Positions 25,601 through 38,554 of a stretch of DNA of 64,000 nt are shown here, piece by piece; within the stretch, counting starts at the first letter, position 1, and each line of letters opens with the position of its first letter. The notes beneath the pieces are model-generated. The model was not told the DNA's origin and did not search any database. It saw nothing but the letters and a program-made list of their open reading frames with translations. Source of the stretch: Paragyromitra xinjiangensis (lineage: Eukaryota; Ascomycota; Pezizomycetes; Pezizales; Discinaceae); NCBI GenBank assembly GCA_038503065.1, contig JBCAMK010000003.1:1550001-1614000 (forward strand). Reading direction: 5' to 3'. The translations under genes and the position numbers were made by a program.

Positions 25601-28066
25601 GACTTGGGAGAGCTAATGGGCGATTATGAGCTTACCTGTTGTCGAGGAAATGCAGTGGTGGGATGGTCCGTGCGGGAATGTCCAAACTGGGAGCGCGACA
25701 TGTGCATGCGTTCAAAAGAAAAAATATTGAGCTCAAAACAGTCTGAACGCAAATGCAATCGAAAATCTCGGAAAAGTATCACGAGTAGTAAACACACAGG
25801 GAGGCAATATCCTATGTGCACGATGATGAAATTTCCCCACCTTTGGAGGACAACACATGACTGGGTGGTTTTACTAAACATTCGTGCAGGGTCCCAGTCA
25901 GTTTCTTTTGCTCGAACGTCCCTCAATTTGTTTTTCATGCCGTTTTGCTCATCTAGAGGATCTTGGCACGTACATATCACAAGTTCACAGCCCCATATTT
26001 CACGCTGTATCATATTATTCGAGCACTTTTTCACTATTATGCAATTCTTGCGACAAAAAAAAACAATAACAGACGATGCATTTTTGTGAGCTAACTGTAA
26101 TGTCCCTGCGTACCGAATACTCCGATATCGCAAAGCAACATACGCAGAGTACGTGTACACAGCCAGTAAAATAAATGATATATATGATCGCCAGTAGCGT
26201 TGACATGTCACTCGAGCCTGTGATTACCCCTGCATCACGCATGGCTACGTGCAAGAAAGCCCCGGTACGGTTATGTAAACTTGGGAATTCAAAACTGTTG
26301 TTAGGACCGTATCGAGCTGGACGCTATGTCGCTTGGTGATCTTTTGTATTTCATTTTTTCTGTTTAACCACAGGATTTTCGCACTCGCACGAGCCCGAAC
26401 TTCATTTTTGCAGGTGGTTATCTTTCGAGTGACATTCGATGACAAGCTACGGAGCAAGCTGTGGCCTAATCCGCGGCGCGCACCGGCGGCCGAAGCCACC
26501 TTCATCATCGGGTTTTGCAGAGGCCCGTGCGAAGATAAGACTCGCTTGCGGGGAAACTCCTCACCGGTTATTGGGGAAATACCCAGGTAGGTGGAGTATG
26601 TAGAGTACTTTGGTTATTGCGCACCCAAAGTACCGACATATTCCCACGTACGCTTGTGGCTTTAGTCTGAAAAACAGCAGGCTAGCGAAGGCGGCCATCA
26701 CTTTCTCCTTGTTCGACAAAACCCAATGGTCGCAGCACGTGTCTGTGCGGAATTGTTGGCAGGACCTTTCTCCTCACTCAATTCCATGAGCTACGGTTGC
26801 TTGAGTACAACTTGACGCTCACCGCCCTTGGCTATCGTACCATTCTCCACCCGAACATCAGTCATACCAGTTATCAGCTATCAGCTCTTTGGATTTATTT
26901 TCCCTCTATTCTTCCAGAATGACGAACGTCATTTGGAGTCAGACTGCTGCAAAAACTACCGCCAGGCAACTCCAGGGGGAGGGATAAGGCGAAAGTCCCA
27001 TATGGGGCCAACGGTCCGACCCCCGCGCAAGGCAACAAGCAACAAGCAACGTGAAAGCCGCATATACGGTACCGTTATGAAAATCATCTGCACGCATGAC
27101 AGCGGCCAGCTCTCCCACCCATGCCCAACCCCACGCTCCTCCCTCCCTCCCCCTGTTTCCAACAGGTCAATCTCCAATGCTTAAAACATCACACGTGAGC
27201 TCTAGACCAGTCTGAACCTTTCCCGCCAATGTACCGGTGTGATTGGCATCATGGGATATCACTTGCCTTGCCTCGCCAACTTAGTCGATGATCTTCCCCA
27301 TCACCACCACTAACGGTCTATTGTCAGAGAGCACGGCAGCAGGTACCGAGATTGTTGGAACGTTCCTGCGATCTGTTTGGCCGCAAGGACACCCGGTTCC
27401 ATTTACTCGGGGCCTATAACCGCACTGTGGCTGCTACCCCGTGATATCAAATAAACGAAAGCAGCGCTTATGATAGTGCGAATCGCCCCGTTTGTACCTC
27501 GTCAGCCGGTGAAATTATCATGTTTCTCTTTTGTCAGTGGCAAAGCTTATGAAAAAAATCCCGGAGATGCGACCGTAGTATTTTCCGTGATCTCTGCTTG
27601 GAACGGTCACGATCTACTCATGTCGCCTGGAGTTCCCATATTAACGGGTCCAGCCGTATATTATAGGCTATTCACCAAATCCTTGAAAATCGTTCGACGT
27701 CTGATCTAGCCCTCGCAATTTTTCTAAAATTACAGCATATCCCCAACCCATCACTGCATGTTTCCCAGCAAATCATTACTCTCCAGCGCCATCGGCGATC
27801 TCCCGCACCCACTGAATATGCAGAGTTGTTCCGGGAAGGCTGTCAGACGATCAAGAAACACCCTGTCGGAATTCACCAATAACACCAACAACCTGCCTTC
27901 GGAAAAAAAATATAGTAGCTATAACCATAAGCGATAAAGAAAGACATGAAAAGAACTCCAAATTACCCTTAGGAAAAAATATCTAATTAATTGCACACGC
28001 GCCCATCCCCCCACATGCCTCATCCTATTTTATTTGTTGAGGGTAAAGATATATTGGTTCCAACAC
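22695..28066. other. 5.4-kb gene-free region with T/G-rich start
   Basis: The first 400 bp after the C2H2 stop are T/G-rich (repeats of tttttgtttatg at 22775-22812) and probably serve as its 3' UTR. The open frames there are a result of low complexity. The rest holds no recognised gene, RNA or mobile element. An AT dinucleotide run (tatatatatat) lies at about 23936-23947. Frames at 25604-26211 on both strands have no family resemblance. Confidence 0.5.
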
Positions 28067-29745
28067 TCAAAGCCTCTTCATGCCTACCAGATCATCCATC
28101 ACGTATCTATATGCGTTTGCAATCCCCCAACCGTCCCCTCCACCCTGGCCTCCAACTACCGCTTTTGGTGCACTCACAAGCGAGTTGGTCCACCCGCTAA
28201 ACCAACCATCTGATTTGGCAAATTCCACCTGTTTTGGTACGATGACTTTCGCACCCGGCATATGTTCGGAATAAACATTTCCCTCGTTACTGCCGGCAGC
28301 CTCTCCTTCAAACCCACTCGGCGTCTTCCTAACCAGCCGTGGCGACGGTGGGGCAGGGTTGTTATTACTATTCTTCCTCGAGGGAGGTGCTGGTGTGTCA
28401 ATGTCCATCTGCGTGACGGAAAACGGCAAAGGAATGTCATTTATGGGATCTTCCTTCCAGAGACTAATTATGATCGTCCGTCCGCCGATCACCAGCTCGC
28501 CTCTTTCTGAACCCGCTACGGCACGTTCCGCAGCTTCGCGGTCCCGGAATGTGATCCTAACCCAACTACCTGGCCCGCCATCTGCGCCTGCGAGCGGCTG
28601 GATCATCCGCAAAGTTTTCAGATCTAACTGTTCACGCGGGATAATTTCAGGATCATGGAATTTCGCTTCACTCTCGGGGAGGCCGGAGTACGGCTCCAAG
28701 ATCACCCCATAGTAACGACGTAGCGAGCGGATCAGGTCCGGGAAGCGATCCTCAGAGAAGTTTGCGATGCGCACTTGTGTAGGGGTGAAAGCCGCCTCAG
28801 AAGGTTTTTCTGAAGGCGTTGGATCGAAGGGTAGGGAGTCGTAGATCGACACAAGGGGGGGTGCGTTTGTGTCTGTGCTGTGGAGAGGTGCGTCGTCCGT
28901 CATGGATGATGTCCGGTTTCGGGTTCGGCTTGGTCTGAAAGGTAAGCTTTGAAATCCCATGATACGGGGGTTAGTAGGGGAACTCACGGCCGGGAACCGA
29001 ACATGGACTTTGGCCAGTTTCCGCCAGGTGAGGTAGGAGGCGAAGATGATAGAGCTTTCTTTAACCTAGGAAATGTTAATATAAACATGGAATCTGAGAT
29101 CTAGAACTAGATTGGACGTACGTTGATTTCCGTCTTCCTTCAAGAGGTTCATCTGCGTCCTACATGTGTAATAAGTTAAACCCTGTTTTCTTTTTTGATA
29201 TCCAAAGTGAAAAACTGATGAACATCATAACGCTTGGATTGGCATGTAGTGCTATTAAGTATTCAAAATACCGCTCTATAGCACATATACAAAACTGCTA
29301 TCTGGCAGTATCCCAGAGTATCGATTTTATATCAATAAAACATAGCAACCATCATCTCCGCAGCTACATGTATCCATAGCAGTATTTCGACTTGCTCGAG
29401 CGCCAGCCTATCTACATTGCGCATATACAAAAATGTACTCGAAATAGAACATACCATTAAATTCTTAGGTTCTGCTGGTTGCAGTGCCATGATTTTTTGA
29501 ATATACGGCGAAGCTGCAGTTGGGACATTGGGATTCTGTGGCACGGAGGAGAATGGCGCCGGCTGATTTGCAAACAGTGGGTAATCCTGCGGGGCAGAGA
29601 TTCCTTGACGTGTGTGCCAATTATTGAAGCGCTTCGACTTGTTCAGCTCATCATTTGTGGCCGTGGAGTTGCCGAACATGGAGTTGGTGCCAAAGCTAAA
29701 AGCTGCTGAGTTGCCGAAGGGGTTAGACGCTGTAGAGTAATCCAT
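28067..29745 (-). CDS. NUP53: Nucleoporin of the Nup53/Nup35 family
   Basis: Structural nucleoporin linking the inner ring of the nuclear pore to the membrane. Four exons on the minus strand: 29745-29455, 29159-29122, 29065-28988, 28934-28067, about 424 aa. The N-terminus has FG-type character (NPFGNSAAFSFGTNSMFGN). The Nup35-type RRM fold lies mid-protein: VRIANFSEDRFPDLIRSLRR, WVRITFRDREAAERAV. The C-terminus (WGIANAYRYVMDDLVGMKRL) is the amphipathic helix typical of Nup53 membrane binding. An apparent in-frame ATG at 28987 belongs to read-through of intron 3, which has a GTGAGT donor and CTAAC branch site. Intron 1 is 295 bp, the longest of the gene, and could hide a small extra exon. Confidence 0.9.
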
Positions 29746-30886
29746 CGTGAAGTGAGCTGGATAGGGAGCCGGATAGCGAACAGGAGAACGCGTGGTAAAG
29801 AGTGGAAGACTTATAGATTTCGTCTGAGAAAGAGTTGATGGCGAGACCGTGTTGTCCTTGTTGTGGTGTTTTGACGGTTGTGGTGTTGATTTTGAGGCTG
29901 TAGATGTCTTGGCGGCAACTCAGGAAAATGGCAACACAGCCGGGTAATATCTTCTACTAGTAGTATATTTCAATCACTAGCCATGACTCGGACCCGCTTA
30001 CCCTACAGCTGGTGTTTTTATTACTGTTTATTCCACTGAGCATTAAAACCAGTGCCATAGCTCAAGGGAATTTATGATTTATTAAAGTTTCGTAACCGAT
30101 AGGAACCGGATGTAATAATTTCGAAGCTCTCCTCCGGGAATAAACTGTTCAGCTTTGGAAAGTTTTTGGGTCTAGCAAGGAGTTCTTAGTTCCCGTATCG
30201 GTGACGGGGATGCGGTGGATAGTCATCTGTGGAGTCTCGTCGGAAGAATTCGGAAACAATTTAGGGAGTTCGTGATCTCTGTGTCTGTGAAGACGAATAG
30301 AACCCTGTGGGCTACTCTCTGTGGGGCCTATCCTAGAATCGATGCGACTTATCACTATGTCTTAATGGGCGCTAAATCTGATGCCTACATGTACTTTTGC
30401 TTAAGTTATTTGTGTACTCTCATTTCAGGTATATTAGTGGCAGGATCGAACTTAAGAGAAGGACGTGGCATGTTGCAGGAGCAGGAGCTTGGGCTGTGCG
30501 TTCGCTTTTCCTGAAACCTTTGATAGAAGGGGTTCTTGGTAGACGGCTAAGCTATCCTGGTGTCTGCACTCCTAAGGGTAATGAACTATTGATGAGGCAG
30601 ATTGCAGTGGTGTGGTACATGGATCCTACCATGTAGCTAGGAACCGAATGATATCCTGTGACACTAATTCAGTTAACGGGAATTTCCCACCGTTGAATCC
30701 CAAGGCTAGCTATCTATCACCCTTCTTTCTTGGTCGTAACCGAATAAAATTTCATTGAAGCTCATAACTAAAATACATAATAGAAACTCAATGGATATCT
30801 TCAAACCAAAGACGCCCTAACCCATCATATGATCCACTTCCTCAAAAGTCTCCCGCTTTCCTCAAAGTCCAAGGTTCTCTCATATT
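29746..30886. other. Intergenic region upstream of Nup53
   Basis: Promoter side of the minus-strand nucleoporin gene and 3' flank of the phosphatase. A 99-codon frame at 30215-30514 (+) has no family resemblance and is probably chance. Nothing else seen. Confidence 0.5.
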
Positions 30887-32831
30887 TCAAATCCCCCAAA
30901 ACCGTCTCTTCTTCTCTTCTTTCTTCGGCTCAGCAACTAACACCTCTTCTGTCTTTGTTTCCCCCTGCCTTAAGAATGTCAATCGATCTGGTGCATCCTC
31001 AGCCAACCCACAAGTCTTTCTAAAGTCCCCACCAATCTCACCCCGCCTCTTAACATGGTCCAAGAATCCTTCTAGCGAGCAACTACTGCCGGGGCCGTCG
31101 CTGCAGCCTTCTAACGCTACGATACCATCATTCACGTTTAAGCGGACATACACTTCCTTGTCTTTAGAATCCTCTGTAGAGCAGGTGAGACGCTCGAAAA
31201 GGATACGACCACCCATGGGTGTAATCTGGGAGGTTTTCCATTTCCTGTCTGCAGCGATCTTGGTCACGGGAAGATCCTCAGCATCTTCAAAGAGGCCGAG
31301 AGAGGCAAGCATAGGGACGATATCCCCGTCGTGAACACTGTGAGCCATTGTTAGTATTAGTCTTAGCTACACATTCTGTGGGTGCTATTACGTACAAAGT
31401 AAAGTAGAGAGGACCCGCAGATTCGGGGCCTTCGGCAATGAGGTTTGCTGTGGTATTCAACCAAAGCCATCCCATGGATTTTGCGTATTTATTACCTGGT
31501 CCAGCACGGTAATAATGGATGATATCTCTGGCATATTCGAAAGACAGCCATTCCTCTTGGGTGAAAACATCGCACCATTGGCTAGATCCTCGAACGGTAG
31601 TCTCGAACCCACACATTTCCTGCATACTGTAGACTTCCTCGTCCGTGAAATCGAATCCTTCGTTCTCTTTTGCCAGTCTCTTTGAGATACTGCTGAGATA
31701 TGTCTCTTGATATTTGTAAAGCATTCGATAGCCGTAATAGTGGCCTTCCACATCATCCTCGACGTAATTCAAGCAAGTGTCTCTGATGGTCCATTCGGGT
31801 TAGTACCAATACCATCTGTTTTATACCCCTCGATTCCTCCCGTCTGTAGACTGATCAAGAAGGTAGGAGTAAATACCCAGGTGTTAAAGTGTCACCTCCC
31901 CGCGCAGCATCTTCACTGACAATTTCCAATTTTGTTGTTTTGGCGTCTAATCCGAAAAATCCAGCTGAGAAGTACCTAGCGGTATTGATTACCCTGTCGC
32001 ACTCACTCGCCCACACTTTCGTTGTTCCAACGGCAGTGTCATTCCACAGATGTCCGTAGCGAGTGTGGAGTTTGACTCCAGTGGTAAAGGCCTCGAGGAC
32101 ACCAGCATAAGGTCCAGTAGTAGTCAGTTGTTCGAAATGCTTTCCGGGCTCTGCAAAATCCTATAAGCAACGAGTACCGAAATATCCGGGTGAAAACGGC
32201 GCACGTGGGTTGACTCACCATTTGTAAAGTATTCCCAATCGTTCAAGAACTTCAAGGCGCCTTTCAATTCTATTCCAGTAGTTTTGACTCGTTCAAGTAA
32301 CGCCATCATTCCTACGGCTGGAGGTAAGCTTAACCAGTCGCGGTGACATAAATTGCAGCGAGTAAATACATACGGTTGCCAGCCTTCGAAGTTGGAAATC
32401 GTTCCGCATGTCGCGACATCTGGTCCGAATTTTTAGCATCTTTCGTTTTCAGGTCGCGATATATAGGAACTCACCATGTGCACCATGTCAACCTCACAGT
32501 CAACTGGCACCTGAATTCCCCCTTCTACAACATCATCGATCTTCTCGACCCAAGGTCCGTTCCCGCCCAAATGGTAGAGTAAATTCCACTCGTCCCTGTT
32601 AATTCCAGTGGCCGACGCAGCCTGGTAGTCCGGTTCGCCAGACCACCAACCCCTATTTTGCGCCTGTAGATAGGATGGCAGCACCACCTGCAGAGAGTTT
32701 GGCAGTGAGTAAGAGGACTGCGGTTGCAGTAGGAACACGATGGAGGCCAAAAGACATATCATAGCTGATGCGGTAAAGAGGAGAAGGGTCATGTTGAGCA
32801 AAAGATATTTCAGTCGCCGTGGGGAGAGCAT
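30887..32831 (-). CDS. Histidine-type acid phosphatase (branch 2), membrane-anchored
   Basis: Six exons: 32831-32475, 32419-32374, 32317-32219, 32150-31877, 31782-31396, 31337-30887, about 537 aa. The catalytic motif is SRHAERFPT, split from VHM by intron 1; here RHA replaces the classical RHG. The second catalytic motif is FVHDGDIVP near the C-terminus. Other family marks are TGPYAG, DTLTPGDTC, and WCDVFTQEEW. The N-terminus has a single hydrophobic span (YLLLNMTLLLF..ICLLASIVFLL), suggesting a type II anchor or uncleaved signal. The chosen ATG at 32831 keeps that span whole. An alternative uses ATG 32922 and a 74-base-scale intron with a GTAAGC donor that removes part of the span. The C-terminus is basic (EEKKRRFWGI). 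Substrate (phosphomonoester or phytate-like) is unknown. Its start faces that of uL1m across 417 bp. Confidence 0.88.
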
Positions 32832-33248
32832 GAATTGGTCACCGAACTCGGGGCTTACGAGGCTTAAACGCGTAAGGAGCAGAAGCAAACGGTCTACGAG
32901 GAGCACTACTAATCAATCGCATACTAATGTGATACGTGGACAAGGTGCTGTTTTTTTCCTCTTTCCCCAACCTATTAGGTGCCGGTACTTGAGACGTACC
33001 TGAGGTTCGGGAGGCCCTGGTCTGCACGTTTTAGCCTTGATAGTGAGGCCCAGGATAGTGATCTTTTTTGGCGCGGTGTGGCTTGCAGAGCCGCTGACTC
33101 AGCCACACTCCGCCAAATTTTTTGATCACAGAATCCCACGCTGTCAGCGAGATCATCAGATTGACTGCGGTCTGTACAACACCCATTACTTATCCTGTCA
33201 TTACTCACCCGCCCGCTGCTCTTGACGTCCGTCCTTCGATCCATCACA
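32832..33248. promoter_or_regulatory. Bidirectional promoter region, phosphatase / uL1m
   Basis: The 417 bp between divergent start codons must hold both core promoters and leaders, and possibly a small upstream exon of the phosphatase (ATG at 32922). No individual factor site is convincing. Confidence 0.5.
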
Positions 33249-34193
33249 ATGCCTCCTCGGATACGAATCTCGACTCCTTCGTTCTCCTCCCTCGCCCCAT
33301 CCTATACATTCACACCGACTAGACATGCGCTTCTCCTCTACCGTACATACGCCGTGAGAGCTCCTCCAAAAAAAACAAAGGACAAGAAAGACAAGAAAGA
33401 CCGGCGCACAGATTTCATACAGCATGACTTGAGGAACATGCAACAGTTCTCACTCGTTGAAGCGATGCGGTATATCAAAGCGATAGAGGTTGGGCATGAT
33501 CCGATGCGGGTCAAGTATGATATTGCTGTCAAGCTCAAGACGCCGAAAAACGGTCCTCAATTGAGGGATAGGGTGCGATTGCCGACACCCGTGAGGACGG
33601 ATACCAAGATTTGTGTTATTGCGGAAGGCCAGACCGCGGAGGATGCGAAGCAAGCCGGTGCTACGCTTGTAGGGACCGAGGAAGTCTTTGAGCTGGTATG
33701 CACATACTCGTATTTTTCAATGCCTCCCCTTTTTTTTTCCCCTTCGCTTTGCTTTGGAAAGTATACATAGATTTACATGTTGGGATGAATGCAGATCCGA
33801 AATAGTGCTTTCCAGTTCGATCTAGTACTCTGTCACGACCAATCCCTCCCAGCCCTCACCAAGTCAAAGGTTGCACGTATCCTAGGCCCCAGGGGTCTCA
33901 TGCCTTCCGTTAAATTGGGCACAGTTGTCAAAAACCCCGCGTCAGCAATCAGCGACTTGGTTGGTAAAGCTAGTTACCGTGAACGATTGGGTGTCGTCCG
34001 TATGGCTATTGGACAGCTTGCGTTCACTGAAAAGCAGCTGCAGGATAACATTAAGGCATTTATGGGCCAGTTGAAGAGGGATATTGCAAAGGTCAGCCAA
34101 GTGTCTAAGAGTATTTCCGAGGTAGTTTTGAGCTCTACACATTCGGCCGGATTCTCTTTGTCTGGGCGAATCGAACCTGAACAGGCAAATTAG
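33249..34193 (+). CDS. MRPL1: Mitochondrial large-subunit ribosomal protein uL1m
   Basis: Forms the L1 stalk of the mitochondrial ribosome. Two exons, 33249-33695 and 33795-34193, about 281 aa. The first 45 residues are Arg/Ser/Thr-rich with few acids (PRIRISTPSFSSLAPSYTF, RTYAVRAPPKKTK), a mitochondrial presequence. The L1 fold follows: FSLVEAMRYIKA, the central KICVIAEGQTAEDAKQAGA, then KVARILGPRGLMPSVKLGTVV, which is the L1 family signature. The final IKAFMGQLKRDI matches the C-terminal helix. The start is the ATG immediately before the presequence. Intron donor GTATGC and acceptor TGCAG are standard. Confidence 0.95.
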
Positions 34194-35155
34194 ATGAGGG
34201 GTTTATGGGCGCACTTTTTTTTCTTATACACATTTTCTTAACACCTAGAGCATTTTCTAGTTTAAACTATGGTCGAGTAGCCTTAGGTCTATGTATATAC
34301 ATGCTTTCAGCGGATGCACACGCACAATTTGGTGTTGGCTGCTAATGCAGTACATTTAGCGTAGTGGTGGTGATGTCTCATGATCGAGGAGGTAAAGGCC
34401 GGGTAAGCACGCGGGGCAGACACTTCTATCGGAACACCGCACCTCCATTGCCCCGCAGCGCCCGTACACGTGCACACACATTCGCACCCACAATGCATAA
34501 TACACTAGAAACGCTGAGTCATCGCGCTGACACAGGTGGCCCCAGAAAAAGATTTTTTAATACGGACTTCACACAGTCCGCTGTCTCCTTCCCTTCTCTT
34601 CCTTTTCTCCGCACTGCTCTCCTCCTCCTCCTTGTTCGCCACTCCCAACCGTTTGCCAGTAGTAGTGAATCCACCATTTCAATTAAACCGCTTCCTCCAT
34701 CGTCCTCCCGCACCTTGTAAAACTCATCCTTTGTCTCCTTCCCCTCGCCTCACTCGTCAAGAGTATCTTTCAGACGAACATCCGGACAGTTCCCCCCGCA
34801 GCCGTCGTTGTTCATGAATCTTTCCCCCACCGCAACTTCACCATCGATTCGCTCCCGCCTTATACGGCCTTTGAAAAAGACTAGTAGAAGGACTTGTAGT
34901 AATCCTTCCCCCACCTAAATCTCTTCATTTTTCGCTTCCCACCGCCGAAGAAAGAAAGAAAAAAACACACTCCATCCCACAAATCGTCTTTTTTTTTCTC
35001 TCTCGCCTCACGAAACGAAGAACAAAGACAAACCTCTACCATCCGGGTTTATCAGAGCAGAGCAGTTCATGCTGTTAAACCCCGTCATTATTGCTTCTAC
35101 ATCCTCGACCACTCGCTTCAGCTCTTTCGATCATTAACATCAAACAACCGCAATC
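34194..35155. other. Intergenic region and long CT-rich leader upstream of eIF5
   Basis: 34.5-35.15 kb is strongly pyrimidine-rich on the plus strand, with runs of T and CTCC, as is usual for highly expressed fungal genes. No separate gene seen. Confidence 0.6.
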
Positions 35156-36544
35156 ATGGCTACCATCAACATTCGCCGCGATGTCACCGACCCCTTCTAC
35201 CGCTACAAGATGGAGCGTCTTCAATCCAAAATTGAAGGAAAGGGTAATGGTATCAAGTCGGTCATTGTGAACTTGAGCAGCGTGGCACATTCTTTGAGCC
35301 GTGATCCTGCCTGTAAGTTTCATTTGCCTTAATAGTATTTCGTATAAACTTTGTCCTAACTTGTCATCTACAGATGTGGTTAAATTCTTCGGTTTTGAGT
35401 TGGGTGCTCAAGTCACTGCCAATCCTTCTGATGACCGCTACATCATCAATGGTGCACATGACGCTGCCAAACTCCAGGAATACCTCGACACTTTCATCAA
35501 TAAATTTGTCTTGTGTAAACAGTGCAACAACCCTGAAACGGACTTAATTGTCCAGAAAGATGGGTCTATTCTTCGTGACTGCAAGGCCTGTGGCCAACGC
35601 ACCGACGTCGAAAACCGTCATAAGCTCTCTTCATACATTGTTAAGAACCCGCCGAAGAGGGAGAAGAAATCTAAGACCACCTCTTCCAAGAAGAGCAAGA
35701 AATCGAATGGAGATGGCGAAAATGGCACTTCTCCGAAGGACAGTGGCTCCGAGGATCACAACGGTGATCTTGATGCTGATGGTGGCTCCGACGACGAACT
35801 CACTAAACGTATCAACGCTGAGGCCAAGGAGCTTGCCGCCAACGGAGACACACCCGAGGTCAAAGATGATGAGTGGGCTGTCGACATGTCGGAAGAGGCT
35901 ATCAAAGCTCGTGCTCAGAATCTTCCGGACGATTTGAAGCGTGCACTTGTTATTGAAGGCGAAGATGAAGATGAGGGAGAGGGTGGTGACAATCCATATG
36001 ATCAGCTTGGTTCGTGGATTGTCGCCCAGAAGAAGGAGAATGCTGGCGAAATCGATGATATCGAGGTTTACAAGAAGACTCAAGAGCTTGGGATCGAGAA
36101 GAAGCACAAGACTCTTCAGGTTCTTGCCCAAACTCTCTTCGATGAGGATATCATCAAGAAGAATCAAGTCAAGCAGCATGCCGGCCTCCTCAAAAAGGTT
36201 TGCCAACTAAATACCGTTTATGTTGAAATTTTGCTTACCAGTGTCTTTTATAGATGATTACCTCCGACCGTCACGAGAAAGCATTCCTCGGTGGGACTGA
36301 ACGCTTTGTCGGTAAGGACTGCACGAAACTCATCCCTGCCATTCCGACCATCCTTATGGCGTATTACGAGAACGATCTGGCCACCGAGGAGACCATCACC
36401 AAATGGGGTAGCAGGGCCAGCAAGAAGTATGTCGATGTCCAGACTAGCAAGAAGGTTCGCAAGGCGGCAGAACCTTTCCTGAAATGGCTCGAAGAGGCAG
36501 ATGAGGATGGCAGTGAGGACGAAGATGAAGAGGATGATGAATAG
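35156..36544 (+). CDS. TIF5: Translation initiation factor eIF5
   Basis: GTPase-activating protein for eIF2 in start-codon selection. Three exons: 35156-35312, 35374-36197, 36254-36544, about 423 aa (yeast 405). The N-terminal domain begins [15 protein letters not shown], where Arg16 corresponds to the catalytic arginine finger, Arg15, of yeast eIF5. The zinc ribbon is CKQC...CKAC (C-X2-C twice). A Lys-rich linker ([16 protein letters not shown]) resembles the K-boxes that contact eIF2-beta. The W2/HEAT C-terminal domain ends in aromatic-acidic boxes ([20 protein letters not shown]). Intron 1 splits the Tyr codon of [13 protein letters not shown]. All key residues are present. Confidence 0.97.
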
Positions 36545-38554
36545 TTTTAGCAGATCATGTTATGAAAGTACGAATCGTTATAGTTCGAGTTACGAATGAT
36601 TGAGATTGATGATTTTTCTGTTTTCTGTTTTTTTCCACTATTTTCTTACATAGTTTTTTTGGGCAGAGATCACTGGTCTAGTTTCACTTCTCTTGGCTTT
36701 CTTGTTGGCTTTCATCCGCTTCCAGGAGCTGTTAAGATGGTTTCTTGTAATACCAAAAATAATATGGCCCGAAGCTCAATCAAAACTTTGTTTAAGTCAA
36801 TAACCTTTAGCTAGTGCCTCGAGTCTTGAACATGCAAAAAGAGGGTTGATTTTCCCTAGTCCCATCAAAACAACTTAAATCACTGGAAAAAGTGAGATCT
36901 GTGTGAGATCTGTGAGGTTAGATATCACGGCCAACATCACATCTCACAAATTCCAAAAACCATGCTGGGGTTCGTCGAGCTTTATCCAGCGCGAAAGAAA
37001 CATAAGGGGGCCAATTCACAGAAAAAACTCATTGGCTATTCCCTCCCTACGGACGATTCTAGATTAAGTTGCTCCCGGACACATACTCTGAAATCGTCAT
37101 AACCCATAGGGTTGGATACGTAAATGAATTATTATTATTATTATTATTTCACATACTCTGAATAACGACCCTGTTAGCCCAAGTTAGCCCAAGTTTTGGA
37201 GTGGTTCAATTTCACTCATTTAGTAGATTTTTCGACCTATCTTCACCATTACTACATGTATTTTAGTTTCGGTCGAGGTTTGAAGCATAAGATCAGTCTA
37301 AATACATAAAATGTAAAGCTTCTCACAAAAAGACATTTTTTCGAGATTCTAAAACGCGCTCTCACACACAATCTATTAGTACCATCTTGGGAGGGGGCAC
37401 TAGCATCAACATAAGACTAGGTATATCAAGCACATGTAGTCATTGGATCCAACCGCTGTAGATACCAGATTGGTGCCTTTTCAGCTCGTTATGTAAACTC
37501 TAAACGATTAAATTAACGTTTTCTTCACAAATTATCACTCGCTATCGACACTGAGTGCAATAGGTTCCGACCAGCGCTAATGAGCTTTCCTCTGATGTTT
37601 TTATCTCTTCTGCTTTTCGACTCTCTTTCTCCCCCTCCTATTTTTTTCTTGGGTTACTCAAGGGGTACATATGTATGTATGGTATGTTATCAAAATTTAC
37701 AATCGAACTGCAGTTTCTCTTTGTCAATTTTTTTTTGGCTGCAGGTTGGGGGGTCAACGGTTGCTACCCGAGCGAGCCATATCACTCGCGATGAGATTCT
37801 CAATAAGCCCATAGCCAAGATTTTGTATTATGCATGTAGGTGTGCATGCGCGCTGAGAAAGGAGAATAAAAAGCTTGACCGAAGTACAGGTTACAGTTTA
37901 AATTTCTCGGAAAGGAGTTTTGTTGGATTCGCAGTTGAGTTTACATTTTCTTTTTTTTCCCTTGCACCTCATCAAGATAAGATAATATTTCCCTGGGCCT
38001 GCTTTCAAAATACATGCACCACACGCACCATTCACACATGTGGGTAATACGATATGCCGTTAGGAGTTTGTAATCAAACCATTATTGCTGTTGATATTAC
38101 TGCCGAGCAAGGCTGACGAGGAAGTTTTACAGCCGTGTATTAAATCCTAGAGCCCCACTTTTCTTAAATTATCTGTTGATCGGATTTTCGGTACGGCTTT
38201 CAATCCGAGAGAATGTTTCGTAAAGGATTTGTGTGCTTGCTGCAGTGGAGTGAAGCGAAAGCTTCAATTTGAACCAAGGATGGGAATAAATACGTATTTC
38301 CGACTGGACTTTCCATGATTTAAAATCATTCCAGGGAAAAAAAAACAATACCGCAGAAACATTACCAAACCTAGTAGAACAAATCATTTCAGGGCCTAGG
38401 CTGGCGAAACTTCGGATCAAGATAAGATAAGATGATCTAGCAGCTGTATCACGTTGTTCTCGTTTCAACGTATTTCCAACACGTCTTCCTCGACACGCTA
38501 CACCTTCTACCAGGTGAGAGAAGAAAACTGCATTACCACCACACACATCATGTA
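36545..38554. other. 2-kb intergenic region
   Basis: Between eIF5 and the LARP7-like gene. It contains a TTA trinucleotide run (37129-37148), a short direct repeat gtgagatctgt at about 36893-36916, and a duplicated gttagcccaa at about 37172-37190. A 155-codon frame at 37580-38047 is T-rich low complexity without family resemblance. Confidence 0.5.
37129..37148. repeat. TTA microsatellite
   Basis: About six tandem tta/att units in non-coding DNA downstream of eIF5. Confidence 0.85.

Noticed and set aside
25604..26211. Overlapping 161- and 195-codon frames on both strands
   Set aside because: Neither resembles a known family, neither has convincing intron or start context, and they mirror each other.
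28935..28987. ATG at 28987 as the start of the nucleoporin
   Set aside because: It lies in intron 3, which has a clean GTGAGT donor, CTAAC branch site and TTTCAG acceptor; upstream exons complete the family N-terminus.
35631..36206. 191-codon minus-strand frame antisense to eIF5
   Set aside because: Shadow of the acidic/Lys-rich eIF5 coding region.
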